From NCBI RefSeq assembly GCF_000282095.2, contig NZ_AKKC02000002.1, positions 310,001 through 374,000 of the forward strand: a stretch of DNA of 64,000 nucleotides. Direction: 5' to 3'. Within the stretch, counting starts at the first letter, position 1; every line of letters begins with the position of its first letter. The position numbers and the translations under genes were made by a program. This stretch comes from Rhizobium sp. CF080. Its GTDB lineage: Bacteria; Pseudomonadota; Alphaproteobacteria; Rhizobiales; Rhizobiaceae. The notes below the pieces were generated by a model. That model was given only the letters and a program-made list of their open reading frames with translations, ran no database searches and was not told where the DNA came from. Shown piece after piece: positions 1-8,459 of the stretch.

Positions 1-793
1 GCACGTCGGTCGTGTTGAAGGCGTGGTCGATGACAGCACCGTCGCCCACCATGGCGCCGAGGCGCAGATATCCCTTGATCAGCGGCGGCAACAGGGAAAG
101 TGCCTTGCGGGCGTTGACCCCTTCCATCGGCATCAGATCCATTGAGCGATAGAGTTCCGGCAGCGCCGAAACCGCCCAGTCGCCCTTGGTCGAGACCGTA
201 TGATGCAGGAAGGACAGCGCCATGGCGTGCTCTTCAGGCGAAACGCCCGGGAAGGACGCGCAGCCGAACATGGCGTTCATGCCGTGCTTCAGGGAATAGG
301 CCCAATTGCCCTGCCAGAGCAGTTCCACAGTGCGCTTGGTGCGGTAGTCCGGCAGGACGCAGGAGCGGCCGAGTTCCATGAACTGCTTGTCGGGATGACG
401 GGCGAGCAGCGGTTCGATGTCGAATTCCGATGCCGAATAGAAGCCGTTATTGGCAAGCGCCACTTCCTGGCGCAGCAGGCGGTACGTGCCGACGATCTGG
501 TCTTCGATATCGCCTTCGATTGCGTTGTCGACGACCAGAAGATGATCGCAGATCGCGTCAAAGGCATCGACATCGCGGCGGCTGCGCATGGCCTCCGGGC
601 TCAAGGTCGCGTTCATTTCCTCGACGAATACGCGATAGCGGACCGCCTGAGCGGCATCGATCTCGCGCTCGCTGCGGGCAAGCCGCGTTTCGAGCGTGCC
701 AATGCGGCCGAAGACATCGCCGCTTACCGGAGCAGAGGCCGGCGCCTGGGTTGTTTCAGGTATCACTTCACGGTTCAGGAGTTCAATTGCCAA
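1..793 (-). CDS. olsB: Ornithine N-alpha-acyltransferase OlsB (3' end cut by window edge)
   Basis: This gene probably makes lyso-ornithine lipid by moving a 3-hydroxyacyl group from acyl-ACP to the alpha-amino group of ornithine, the first step of phosphorus-free ornithine-lipid synthesis. The 264 visible codons read as an OlsB/hemolysin-type acyltransferase of the GNAT-like fold, with stretches such as AQAVRYRVFVEEM, ELGRSCVLPDYR and LWQGNWAY that are characteristic of rhizobial OlsB. The start is the TTG at 793-791, giving LAIELLNRE, behind a GGGGAGAA ribosome site. No ATG lies near the expected N-terminus. The C-terminus lies outside the window. A Pho-box-like repeat sits about 50 bp upstream, which suits the known PhoB control of olsB in Sinorhizobium. 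The family call is firm; the start is likely but not proven. Confidence 0.88.
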   Translation of the reverse strand, partial: MAIELLNREVIPETTQAPASAPVSGDVFGRIGTLETRLARSEREIDAAQAVRYRVFVEEMNATLSPEAMRSRRDVDAFDAICDHLLVVDNAIEGDIEDQIVGTYRLLRQEVALANNGFYSASEFDIEPLLARHPDKQFMELGRSCVLPDYRTKRTVELLWQGNWAYSLKHGMNAMFGCASFPGVSPEEHAMALSFLHHTVSTKGDWAVSALPELYRSMDLMPMEGVNARKALSLLPPLIKGYLRLGAMVGDGAVIDHAFNTTDV

Positions 794-841
794 GGTGATT
801 CTCCCCGTCCCGGTTTGATCACCGCCTTAAATCACTTCTCT

Positions 842-871
842 GCGACAAGAACGTGACATTCACTGTCACAA
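842..871 (-). promoter_or_regulatory. Pho-box-like PhoB site upstream of olsB
   Basis: On the minus strand three half-sites follow one another: TTGTGAC, five bases, ATGTCAC, four bases, TTGTCGC. The last two are spaced 11 bp start to start, and each matches six of seven positions of the (C/T)TGTCA(T/C) rhizobial Pho half-site. The box ends about 49 bp before the olsB start. The first two half-sites also form an inverted repeat, GTGACA-N5-TGTCAC, so a different dimeric regulator is possible. Confidence 0.55.
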
Positions 872-892
872 TAGGTTCCACGGATGGTCGCG

Positions 893-2674
893 TCAACGCG
901 CCTGTTGGCGCTCGGCGGAGAGAACTCCCAGAATTCGGACTTCCTCCAGCAGCGCCAGCGGATCGGCCGGCTTTGCCAGAACGCGGCTTGCGCCGTTCAG
1001 AAGCGCCTCCCGATGCGTCGCCTCCCGGCTCTCACCCGTCAGCACGATCACCGGGACCAGCGACCGGAGGCCGTTCTGCTCGTCGGCGCGCAGAGCCGCC
1101 AGGAGGCTGAACACATCTCCGCCGGGCATGTGCATGTCGGAAACGATGAGATCGAGCGGCGTGTCCCGGTCGAGCGCAACCTCGATCAATGTGGGGAAAT
1201 CCTCGATCAGGCGAACCCGATGGCCTGCTTTTGTGAGGACCGAGCGGATGATGAGCGCGTTGACGGGATCGTCCTCGCCGAGCAGCACATCAAGCCCTTC
1301 GCCATGCTTTTCGATGACGGGCGGTGGCGGCATGGCCTGGTTGTCGTTCAGCGCGTCGCGCGTGCCGAAGCCACGCAGGCGGCCGCTCAGCACGTCGATC
1401 AGGGACTTTTCCCGAAGCGGCCGGATGAGCCAGGCGTCAAAGAAATCCTGAGGCTGAGAGGCCCGTTCCTCGGGGTTGACGAGCAGGATACGGTGGAGCG
1501 GCGCATGCGCCTTTTCGTTGGCATAGTCGGAGGCAAGCCGGTGATCGACGATCAGGTCGGTATAGGGAGCCGGGCCGGCCTCGGCGCGGTCGATCAGCAT
1601 CTGGGCGTCGGCCGTATTGGCGACATGCCGGCAGCGACCGCCAAGCGTTTCGATCGTCGCCACCGTCGCCTTGGCCGCCGGTCCTTCGGGCGCCAGAAGC
1701 AGAACCCGGGACATGGCGAGCAACTGATTGCGCTCGCCTGCACCCGATTGCGCGGTTTCCGCAAAATGCAGAGGGAAGCGGATCGTGAACGTGCTGCCAG
1801 CCCCCTTCTGACTGGTGACGGAAAGCGACCCGCCGAATTCCGTCAGGATACGGGATGCTATGCCAAGCCCGAGACCCGTGCCGCCGCTGCGTGCCTCGGC
1901 TGAGCCCGCCTGCTCGAACTCCCCGAAAACCCGCGCCATTTCCTGGGGCGCCATGCCGGGGCCTGTATCGACGACGGCGATCGAGACATTGCCTTCTTCA
2001 ACCAGGGCGCGCACCAGCACGCCGCCATGGGCGGTGAACTTCACCGCATTGCCGATGACGTTGAACAGCACCTGCCGGATGCGCCCCGGGTCGAAATCGA
2101 GAAGATCGGGCAGATCGGCAGCCATTGTCGCGGCGATCTCGATGCGCTTTTCATGGGCGCGAGGCGCCAGCATCTCGACGACGTTTTCGATCAGGTGGCG
2201 GAGGTTTTCCGCCCGGTTGTTGAGCCGGAAACGGCCGGCTTCCAGAGTCGAATAATCGAGCAGGTCCTCGACGAGCTGCACCAGCGCATAACCGGACTGG
2301 CGGATCCCGCTCAGATAATTCTGCTGTTCCGCAGTCAGCTTGGTCTGGCCGAGCAGATGGGTCATGCCGAGAATGCCGTTGAGCGGCGTGCGGATCTCAT
2401 GGACGACCGTGGCGATCTGTCGGGATTTGGCGGCGCTCGCTGCCTCGGCGTTCTTCAGGGCATGCTGGAGCCGCGGGACGGTGCGCTGGCGGCGCCATTC
2501 GGAGATCCGGGAAAAGAGCGAGGCAAATGCGCTGCGCGGTGCGCTCCCCTCCTCACCCTGCCGCAATCCTAACGCGGGCACGACCTTTTCCGCCACCGGT
2601 TCGGCCATATCGGCCGCGGCGGAAGAGGCGAACGCCTTGGAGATACGTTCATGTATGTCGGCGATATCTCGCAT
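893..2674 (-). CDS. Soluble hybrid histidine kinase with degenerate and intact receiver domains
   Basis: This 593-residue sensor kinase has no membrane segment. A HisKA domain carries the phospho-acceptor His92 in HEIRTPLNG. A HATPase domain (about 193-303) has the N box NVIGNAVKF, the G1 box DTGPGM and the G2 box GGTGLGLG. A receiver-like segment follows at about 321-430, and a clear C-terminal receiver at about 462-580 has E467/D468/D469, phospho-acceptor Asp513 and Lys568. The middle segment keeps Asp377 (VDHRLA) but has IRPL, with Arg418, where the conserved lysine should be, so it is probably a dead receiver used for docking or regulation. The N-terminal 80 residues contain no recognised sensor fold. 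It lies 54 bp downstream of lspA and 99 bp upstream of olsB on the same strand. Signal and partner are unknown. Confidence 0.88.
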   Translation of the reverse strand: MRDIADIHERISKAFASSAAADMAEPVAEKVVPALGLRQGEEGSAPRSAFASLFSRISEWRRQRTVPRLQHALKNAEAASAAKSRQIATVVHEIRTPLNGILGMTHLLGQTKLTAEQQNYLSGIRQSGYALVQLVEDLLDYSTLEAGRFRLNNRAENLRHLIENVVEMLAPRAHEKRIEIAATMAADLPDLLDFDPGRIRQVLFNVIGNAVKFTAHGGVLVRALVEEGNVSIAVVDTGPGMAPQEMARVFGEFEQAGSAEARSGGTGLGLGIASRILTEFGGSLSVTSQKGAGSTFTIRFPLHFAETAQSGAGERNQLLAMSRVLLLAPEGPAAKATVATIETLGGRCRHVANTADAQMLIDRAEAGPAPYTDLIVDHRLASDYANEKAHAPLHRILLVNPEERASQPQDFFDAWLIRPLREKSLIDVLSGRLRGFGTRDALNDNQAMPPPPVIEKHGEGLDVLLGEDDPVNALIIRSVLTKAGHRVRLIEDFPTLIEVALDRDTPLDLIVSDMHMPGGDVFSLLAALRADEQNGLRSLVPVIVLTGESREATHREALLNGASRVLAKPADPLALLEEVRILGVLSAERQQAR

Positions 2675-2728
2675 TGGGAAAGACTAACGAGGTTTCTTTC
2701 CCAATCCTTAGAGCAATCAGGTAAAATT

Positions 2729-3220
2729 TTACTGATCGACCTTTTTCGGCCCGAACAGCTCGTCGAGGATCACCAGCCCCGCCCCGATTGTGATGAAACT
2801 GTCCGCCAGATTGAAGACGGCAAACGCCCAAGTCTCGGTGTGGAACAGGATGTAGTCGATCACATGGCCATAGGCGAAGCCATCGATCAGATTGCCGATC
2901 GCGCCGGCGATGATCAACGCGAAGCCGCTGTGGGCGAAAGGACGATCCTTCGGCGTGCGGCGCCAGAGCCAGAGCACGAAGGCGACGATCAGCACCCGCA
3001 TGCCGACGATGAATTCCCGCTCCATGCCGGACAGCAGCGAGAAGGCGACGCCGAGGTTATAGGTTCGGTAGAGCGCCAGCACCGGGAGCAGCGGCACCGC
3101 CTCCTGCATCGGAAGATTGTTCTCGACGGCGATCTTCACCACCTGATCGAGGGCGACCGCGATGACGATGACGATCAGCGCCATTAGAGGCCGCGAAAGG
3201 AGGGCTACGCGTCCGGTCAT
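2729..3220 (-). CDS. lspA: Lipoprotein signal peptidase LspA (signal peptidase II)
   Basis: This inner-membrane aspartic protease removes the signal peptide from prolipoproteins after lipid is attached to the lipobox cysteine. At 163 residues it has the usual length and four hydrophobic helices (about 10-26, 66-86, 98-113 and 136-155). Both catalytic aspartates are visible: Asp122 in GHVIDYI and Asp140 in FNLADSFI, with the conserved GNLID just before. The start overlaps the stop of the upstream TrmH-family gene by 4 nt (ATGA), so the two are probably translationally coupled. The lipoprotein pathway depends on it, so it is expected to be essential. Confidence 0.97.
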   Translation of the reverse strand: MTGRVALLSRPLMALIVIVIAVALDQVVKIAVENNLPMQEAVPLLPVLALYRTYNLGVAFSLLSGMEREFIVGMRVLIVAFVLWLWRRTPKDRPFAHSGFALIIAGAIGNLIDGFAYGHVIDYILFHTETWAFAVFNLADSFITIGAGLVILDELFGPKKVDQ

Positions 3221-4077
3221 TTCTTGTCGTCCAGGGTCAGCAGATGGCGGCGGGCTTCGAAGAGCATCACGGCAGAGGCGACGGCAAGGTTGAGCGAATC
3301 GGCCCTGCCCTGCTGGGGAATGCGAACCGTACGATCGGCCGCCTTGGCAAGATTGTCCGGCAGGCCGGACTGCTCGTTGCCCATCAGCAGCACGACCGGC
3401 TTCTTCGCATAATCCACGGTGCGGTAGTCGACGGCGCCGGCGAGATGGGTGGCCACGACCTGTGTGCCGGAACGCTTCTGCCAGGTGAGGAACTCCTCAG
3501 CCGAACATTTGACAACCGGCATGGCGAAAACCGAACCCATGGTGGCGCGTACGGTTTCCAGCGAAAAGGGATCGGTGCATTCGCCGACCAGGATGACGCC
3601 GGAAGCGCCGGCCGCATCGGCCGTGCGGATAATTGTGCCGAGATTGCCGGGGTCACGGACGCGGTCGAGCGCCACCAGCGTCTCGTCCCTGCCCGGCCGC
3701 AGATCGTCGAGCCTCTTCCAGCGCTGCTCGAAAATTCCGACGACCATCTGCGGATTGTCGCGGCGGGTGACGGAGGAGAGCACCTTTTCGCTCACCTCCA
3801 GCACCAGCCCGCCATGGGCGACGGTCTTTGCCGCCACCTGCTCGACCAGCGTCTTGCCCTTGGCTGCCTTGGCATAGACGAGTGTGCGGATCGTCCAGCC
3901 GAGTTCGAGCGCATCGATGACGAGCTTCAGGCCTTCGGCCATGAAGGTGCCGCTCTCTTCGCGGTCCTTCTTGTTGGTGAGCGCCTTGATGTCCTTGATG
4001 ATCGGATTGGAAAGCGAGGTGACTTCCTTCACCTGGCCGACCCGTCTTGCTCCGGACTTCTGAAAATCGTCGGTCAT
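3217..4077 (-). CDS. TrmH/SpoU-family RNA 2'-O-methyltransferase
   Basis: This is a SpoU-type knotted methyltransferase that uses S-adenosylmethionine to methylate a ribose 2'-OH of rRNA or tRNA. All three family motifs are present: motif 1 around Asn145-Arg151 (NLGTIIR), motif 2 GNEQSGL at 233-239, and motif 3 SLNLAVASA at 261-269. The N-terminal part (about 20-115) looks like the SpoU substrate-binding domain, as in the RlmB/AviRb group. The exact target nucleotide cannot be read from sequence. The gene overlaps lspA downstream and a second methyltransferase gene upstream, each by 4 nt, forming a tightly coupled three-gene unit. Confidence 0.9.
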   Translation of the reverse strand: MTDDFQKSGARRVGQVKEVTSLSNPIIKDIKALTNKKDREESGTFMAEGLKLVIDALELGWTIRTLVYAKAAKGKTLVEQVAAKTVAHGGLVLEVSEKVLSSVTRRDNPQMVVGIFEQRWKRLDDLRPGRDETLVALDRVRDPGNLGTIIRTADAAGASGVILVGECTDPFSLETVRATMGSVFAMPVVKCSAEEFLTWQKRSGTQVVATHLAGAVDYRTVDYAKKPVVLLMGNEQSGLPDNLAKAADRTVRIPQQGRADSLNLAVASAVMLFEARRHLLTLDDKK

Positions 4078-5183
4078 GCCGGCACCCAGCGACTGAAAAG
4101 GGATGTGGAAAGCGCGCGGCCCGGCGTCTTGCCGTCCAGCCCCGCCTCGCGGATGACGAGTTCGCCCGATTCCACGGCACCGCCGGCGCCACGCATCGTC
4201 TCGCGCATCAACTCATGGATGGAATAGAAGCTGGCCCGGATCGAATAGGCGGTCAGCACCAGGCCGATCGCCTTTGGCGACAGCAGTTCGCGGCAGATGT
4301 CGAGCATCAGCGGCAGGTGATCGAAAAGCTGCCAGACCTCGCCGTTCGGACCGCGGCCGAATTTCGGCGGATCGGTAAGGATGATGTCGTAGCGGTTGCC
4401 GCGACGCTCCTCGCGCAGGATGAACTTCATCGCATCCTCGCAGATCCAGCGGATCGGCGCCTTGTCCAGGCGGGCGAGCGACTGGTTTTCGCGCGCCCAG
4501 CCGATCGCTTTCTTGGAGGCGTCCACATGAGTGACTTCCGCCCCGGCAGCCGCCGCCACCAGCGATGCGACGCCGGTATAACCGAACAGGTTCAGCACCT
4601 TCACCGGGCGTTTCACCTCCTCGATGCGGCTCTTCATCCACTCCCAGTGAACGATCTGCTCCGGGAAGACGCCGACATGGCGGAAGGAGGTGAAGCGGCC
4701 GAGGAAATCAACGCCGAGCAGCGATAGCGGCCAGGTTTCACCGAGCGCCTCGGAGAATCTCCAGCGGCCCATGCCGTCCTCGTCCGTATCACCGGTAAAG
4801 ACGGCGTCCGCCTTTTCCCAGACATGGCCGGCAAGCGATGGCTGCCAGAGCGCCTGCGCTTCCGGCCGGACGATGCGGTAGGGACCGTATTGCTCCAGTT
4901 TCAGCGCGTTGCCACTGTCGATCAGGTGGAAATCACCAGCGCCCGAGGATTCGAGGATAACCGGCACACGCTCGGGTGGTCGCTCGCCGCTGCGGGGCAA
5001 AAGCGCGCGGGTTTCCACCGGCGCTGCCACCGGGGCCGGTTTGGCTGTCTTTTCCTGCAGCCGGGGGGCCTGCTTGACGGGAGCTGATCTCTTGGCGCCG
5101 TCATGCCCGTAAGAGGGGCGATTGCCCCCTTCGCTCCGGGTCTTCTGGACCGGCCGCCTTTCCTTGTTCTTCAATGCGTTCAT
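4074..5183 (-). CDS. Class I SAM-dependent RNA methyltransferase (COG1092-like)
   Basis: This is a Rossmann-fold methyltransferase probably acting on rRNA. Motif I is VLNLFGYTGVAS (196-207), the adenosine-binding acidic residue is Asp221 in HVDASKKA, and motif IV is DPPKFGRG (271-278), the arrangement of the RlmI/RlmK-like group. The canonical RlmI N-terminal PUA domain is not evident. Instead residues 1-75 are a Lys/Arg/Pro/Ala-rich, probably disordered tail. The tail translates without stops and is preceded by a plausible start, but the true start could lie further in. The gene opens the coupled cluster with the TrmH-family gene and lspA. The target base is not known. Confidence 0.82.
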   Translation of the reverse strand: MNALKNKERRPVQKTRSEGGNRPSYGHDGAKRSAPVKQAPRLQEKTAKPAPVAAPVETRALLPRSGERPPERVPVILESSGAGDFHLIDSGNALKLEQYGPYRIVRPEAQALWQPSLAGHVWEKADAVFTGDTDEDGMGRWRFSEALGETWPLSLLGVDFLGRFTSFRHVGVFPEQIVHWEWMKSRIEEVKRPVKVLNLFGYTGVASLVAAAAGAEVTHVDASKKAIGWARENQSLARLDKAPIRWICEDAMKFILREERRGNRYDIILTDPPKFGRGPNGEVWQLFDHLPLMLDICRELLSPKAIGLVLTAYSIRASFYSIHELMRETMRGAGGAVESGELVIREAGLDGKTPGRALSTSLFSRWVPA

Positions 5184-5380
5184 CCGCTTGGTTCTGGTCT
5201 TGGGCAGCAGATAACATCTGGCAGCCGTTCTTCAAAGCGGCTCTTATCGAAGAATCCTGCAAGCCGCCACCTTGTCATACGATACTACATTGCGCATATT
5301 GTCCCTCCCTTTGTCCTACTTGGCAAAGGATCGGGACCTTGCAATAAGGCCTGAGAAACGCACTCTTGGAGGATCATCAC

Positions 5381-5836
5381 ATGGATATGGGCGGCGAAGA
5401 ACGTATTGCGGCACCTCGCGAAGTGGTCTGGGCGGCGTTGAACGACCCGGAAATCCTTCGCCAGTGCATTCCCGGTTGCCAGACCCTCGAACAGAGGTCT
5501 CCGACCGAGCTTGCCGCGACGGTCAAGCTGAAGGTCGGTCCGGTCTCGGCGAGCTTCTCCGGCGAAGTCACCCTCTCCGACATCAACCCGCCGGAAAGCT
5601 ACACGATTTCAGGCGAAGGCAAGGGCGGCATCGCAGGCTTCGCCAAGGGTTCGGCGACCGTTACACTCCTCGAAGACGGCAGCGACACCCTGCTGCGCTA
5701 CTCCACCAAGGCGCAGGTCGGCGGCAAGCTTGCGCAGCTCGGCTCACGGCTGATCGATTCGACCTCGCAGAAGCTCGCCGGCCAGTTCTTCGCGGACTTC
5801 AACAAGGCCGTGGTTGCCAAGGCGGCTCAGGCCTAA
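5381..5836 (+). CDS. CoxG-like SRPBCC protein (carbon monoxide dehydrogenase subunit G family)
   Basis: This 151-residue protein has the START/SRPBCC fold of the CoxG family, which in CO oxidisers anchors CO dehydrogenase to the membrane and elsewhere has unknown roles. The N-terminus (GGEERIAAPREVVWAALNDP), the motif CIPGCQ and the glycine-rich GEGKGGIAGFAKGSA are family hallmarks. The start is the ATG at 5381, placed just after a TTGGAGGATC ribosome site. The in-frame TTG at 5366 falls inside that site and is rejected. No coxL, coxM or coxS genes are nearby, so a link to CO oxidation is not supported. It converges on the LapA-domain gene 16 bp away. Confidence 0.85.
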   Translation: MDMGGEERIAAPREVVWAALNDPEILRQCIPGCQTLEQRSPTELAATVKLKVGPVSASFSGEVTLSDINPPESYTISGEGKGGIAGFAKGSATVTLLEDGSDTLLRYSTKAQVGGKLAQLGSRLIDSTSQKLAGQFFADFNKAVVAKAAQA

Positions 5837-5852
5837 TCTACTTCGCCTGAAT

Positions 5853-6188
5853 TTATTTCGAAGGAAGTTGAGCCGAGGCCGGCCGTCCCGCGACGGCGGC
5901 CTTGTGCTCGTTCTGCCACCGAACCGCTTCGCGCGCTTCGACGCGAGCCTGTTTGCGGTGTTTGCCCTGGCTCCACCAGGTCACGAACGAGCCGATGAAC
6001 ATCCCGATCAGCAAGGCCAGAAACAGGAACAGGAAGAAGGGTGCGCTCACCGCCAGCATGCCGTCTTCCGGCCGGAAGGGATTGAGCGCCAGGGTGACCA
6101 TCTGACGGTTCGCGACGGCGAGCACGATCAGAACGATGCCGAGCGGTACGAAGACCACGAGCGAGACGATCTTTTTGAACTTATCCAT
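5853..6188 (-). CDS. LapA-domain (DUF1049) inner-membrane protein
   Basis: This small membrane protein of 111 residues has two hydrophobic helices (about 7-26 and 47-70), then a basic, probably cytoplasmic tail. It matches the lipopolysaccharide assembly protein A domain pattern: helix 1, a short loop with NRQMVTLALNPF, then helix 2 ending in GMFIGSFVTWW. In E. coli LapA works with LapB in controlling LpxC turnover, but no lapB-like TPR gene is adjacent, so that role is only suggested. Start ATG with GGAGAT upstream. It lies downstream of ihfB on the same strand, as is common in alphaproteobacteria. Confidence 0.82.
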   Translation of the reverse strand: MDKFKKIVSLVVFVPLGIVLIVLAVANRQMVTLALNPFRPEDGMLAVSAPFFLFLFLALLIGMFIGSFVTWWSQGKHRKQARVEAREAVRWQNEHKAAVAGRPASAQLPSK

Positions 6189-6291
6189 GTGAATCTCCGG
6201 CAGCAGACTGTCTGCTGTTTTACCAGCGTCTGTTGCAGAATAGGCGCGCTTTGTGGGGTTTCAAGGGCGGCGGAAAGCCGCGCCGGAGAGA

Positions 6292-6591
6292 TCAATCTTC
6301 TTCGTCATCGAGGCCCGGGTTCAGGCGCTCTCGCAGTTCCTTGCCTGTCTTGAAGAAAGGAACCCATTTCTCCTCGACGAAAACGCTCTCACCGGTGCGC
6401 GGATTGCGACCGGACCGGGAGGGACGGTTCTTCACCGAAAACGCACCGAAGCCACGCAGTTCGACGCGATTTCCGCCTGCCAGGGCATCTGTGATCTCGT
6501 CGAGCACGGCATTGACGATGTTCTCGACGTCGCGGTGGTAGAGATGCGGATTGCGAGCCGCAACGATCTGCACCAGTTCTGACTTGATCAC
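6292..6591 (-). CDS. ihfB: Integration host factor subunit beta
   Basis: This nucleoid-associated protein pairs with IHF-alpha to bend DNA at specific sites and helps sigma-54 promoters, replication and recombination. At 99 residues it has the HU/IHF fold: N-terminal helices ([15 protein letters not shown]), the beta-arm region [12 protein letters not shown], and the arm tip with GRNPRTGE, whose proline intercalates into DNA. The start is GTG at 6591, preceded by GGGGCAACC. A short acidic C-terminal tail (LDDEED) is visible. It follows sppA by 26 bp on the same strand and is probably co-transcribed. The IHF-alpha gene is not in this window. Confidence 0.95.
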   Translation of the reverse strand: MIKSELVQIVAARNPHLYHRDVENIVNAVLDEITDALAGGNRVELRGFGAFSVKNRPSRSGRNPRTGESVFVEEKWVPFFKTGKELRERLNPGLDDEED

Positions 6592-6617
6592 GGTTGCCCC
6601 CTGAAAAGTTTAGATTT

Positions 6618-7574
6618 TTAACCGCGCCCAACCTGCCAAACGGAGACAAGACCGTCAAGAAACAACTTGTCTGCGCCGAAGGCGCGAAGCGCGTCGGGAG
6701 TGAGCGCCTGGCCGAAACCGGAGAGCTTGAAGAACTCGCTGACAGCGCTCGCGAACCAGAAGGACGAGGAGGATTTGCGTTCTTTCCAATCGACGATCGG
6801 CAGGCCTTTCGAGACGCCGCGGGATTCCAGATAATCGCGGATGTCCTCCTCGCCGCCGAGTTTGTCGACCAGCTTGACGTTGAGCGCCTGGCGACCGGTG
6901 AAGATGGTGCCGTCCGCGAGCTTCAGGACTTCGTCACGCGGCATCTTGCGGCGGTCGGCAACCAGGTCGACGAACCAAGCGTAGCTGTCCATCACCATGT
7001 TGCGGATCATCGTCTTGGCTTCTTCGCTTGCCGGATGGAAGGGCGACGGCTCGGCCTTCAGGGGCGCGGACTTTATCTCCTCGAGCGAGACGCCGATCTT
7101 CTTCATCACTTCGTCGATCTGGGGATACTGGAAGATCACGCCGATCGAGCCGGTGATCGAGCTTTCGCCCGCGACGATCTGGTCACCGGCTGTGGCGATC
7201 ATGTAGCCGGCCGACGCGGCCAGCGTGCGGATGTCGGATACGACCGGCTTCTTTTCGGAAACCTTGCGGATCGCCTTGAAGATGCGCTCGCCGCCATAGG
7301 TGGTTCCGCCCGGCGAGGAGATCGAGACGATCAGCGCCCTAGCCTGGCTGCTTTCAGCGATCCTGTCGAGGCGCACCAGCAATTCCTTGTCGTCGGTGAT
7401 CAAGCCGGAGATTTCGATGCGGGCGACATGGGGCACGGCGGATCCGGCGCTCTCGCCGGCAACGACCCGGTAAAGCGCAAATCCCATGCCAACCAGGAAA
7501 ACAAGTGCGACAACCCGCCAGAAACTCAGCTTGCGGCGCAGGGAACGCCGGTCCGCAATTGCCATTTGATCCAT
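6618..7574 (-). CDS. sppA: Signal peptide peptidase SppA (short 36K type)
   Basis: This membrane-anchored serine protease of family S49 degrades cleaved signal peptides. The 318-residue protein has one N-terminal helix (about 19-37) and a single S49 domain, like the Bacillus SppA rather than the double-domain E. coli enzyme. The nucleophile is Ser121 in LAASAGYM and the likely general base is Lys173 in APLKAEPSPF, about 52 residues later, as in Bacillus SppA. The oxyanion region SSPGGTTYGG (86-95) is intact. It precedes ihfB and is divergent from lptC across about 200 bp. Start ATG at 7574; a second in-frame ATG lies three codons in. Confidence 0.93.
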   Translation of the reverse strand: MDQMAIADRRSLRRKLSFWRVVALVFLVGMGFALYRVVAGESAGSAVPHVARIEISGLITDDKELLVRLDRIAESSQARALIVSISSPGGTTYGGERIFKAIRKVSEKKPVVSDIRTLAASAGYMIATAGDQIVAGESSITGSIGVIFQYPQIDEVMKKIGVSLEEIKSAPLKAEPSPFHPASEEAKTMIRNMVMDSYAWFVDLVADRRKMPRDEVLKLADGTIFTGRQALNVKLVDKLGGEEDIRDYLESRGVSKGLPIVDWKERKSSSSFWFASAVSEFFKLSGFGQALTPDALRAFGADKLFLDGLVSVWQVGRG

Positions 7575-7778
7575 GAAATCACCCTTCGAGATGCGCCGTC
7601 GTTGCTAAATAGGCTCTCTAGCGTGTTTTGCAGCAGCTCACATCACGTTTTTATGTTGTCCGTTATTGTTTGTTGATGAATAAAAACCATATTGGCGGAC
7701 AAAGCAAAGCTCCCACCCGTCTCATCGGTATGACGAGACGAGGACGGAGACGGGCTATTAAGGAACTATCCGGCACTC

Positions 7779-8447
7779 ATGCTGCAGCATATTCGAAAAA
7801 CGGCAGGCTTTGCAGCGGCGCTGGAGCCGCATGCGGATGCCTATCAGGCAGCGCTTGCGCATTCCGCGCTCGTGCACAAGCTCAAGATATTGCTGCCGAT
7901 CCTAGCCGGCGTGATTTCGGCCGCCTTCATCGGGATTTCGATCATCCGTGCCTACCTGCCCGAAAACCTTTCGATCGAAAACGCCCGCATCGAAAACGGC
8001 AAGATCGTCATGGAGCGGCCGGCGATATCGGGCCGCAACAAGGACGGCATCAGCTACTCGATGACCGCCAACCGCGCGCTGCAGGATATCCAGAACTCGA
8101 ACATGATCACGCTCGAGGACGTCAAGGCCGCCGTACCGGTCAATGACGACGTGATCGCGCGGGTGACTGCGACCACCGCGGATTTCGACCGTGGTGCCGA
8201 CATGCTCGATCTCAACTCCCCGTTCGATGTCAATCTGAGCAACGGGATCACCGCCCGGTTCAAGTCCGCCCATCTCGATATCAACGCGGGTGTGATGGAT
8301 TCACCCGAGCACGTCGATATATCCATGAAAGAGGGCTCTATTGTTGCAGAGTCTTTAAAGATAACGGATAAGGGACGAACCATCACCTTCAAGGGCCAGG
8401 TTCGCCTTCATCTCGACCCAGCCACCATCCGCAACCAAGGCAAGTAG
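7779..8447 (+). CDS. lptC: LPS export system periplasmic protein LptC
   Basis: LptC receives lipopolysaccharide from the LptB2FG transporter and passes it to LptA across the periplasm. The 222-residue protein has one transmembrane anchor (about 33-56) and a periplasmic beta-jellyroll domain seen as repeating short beta-rich segments (SIENARIENGKIV, ISYSMTANRAL, ITLEDVKA). It is the first gene of the lptC-lptA-lptB run, with gaps of 12 bp or less, a standard alphaproteobacterial order. Sequence conservation in this family is low, so position in the cluster is part of the evidence. The 200-bp upstream gap shared with sppA should hold both promoters. Confidence 0.9.
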   Translation: MLQHIRKTAGFAAALEPHADAYQAALAHSALVHKLKILLPILAGVISAAFIGISIIRAYLPENLSIENARIENGKIVMERPAISGRNKDGISYSMTANRALQDIQNSNMITLEDVKAAVPVNDDVIARVTATTADFDRGADMLDLNSPFDVNLSNGITARFKSAHLDINAGVMDSPEHVDISMKEGSIVAESLKITDKGRTITFKGQVRLHLDPATIRNQGK

Positions 8448-8459
8448 AGCCCGGCCGTC

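Noticed and set aside
5381-5836. Carbon monoxide oxidation locus
   Set aside because: Only the CoxG-like gene is present. No coxL, coxM or coxS genes occur nearby.
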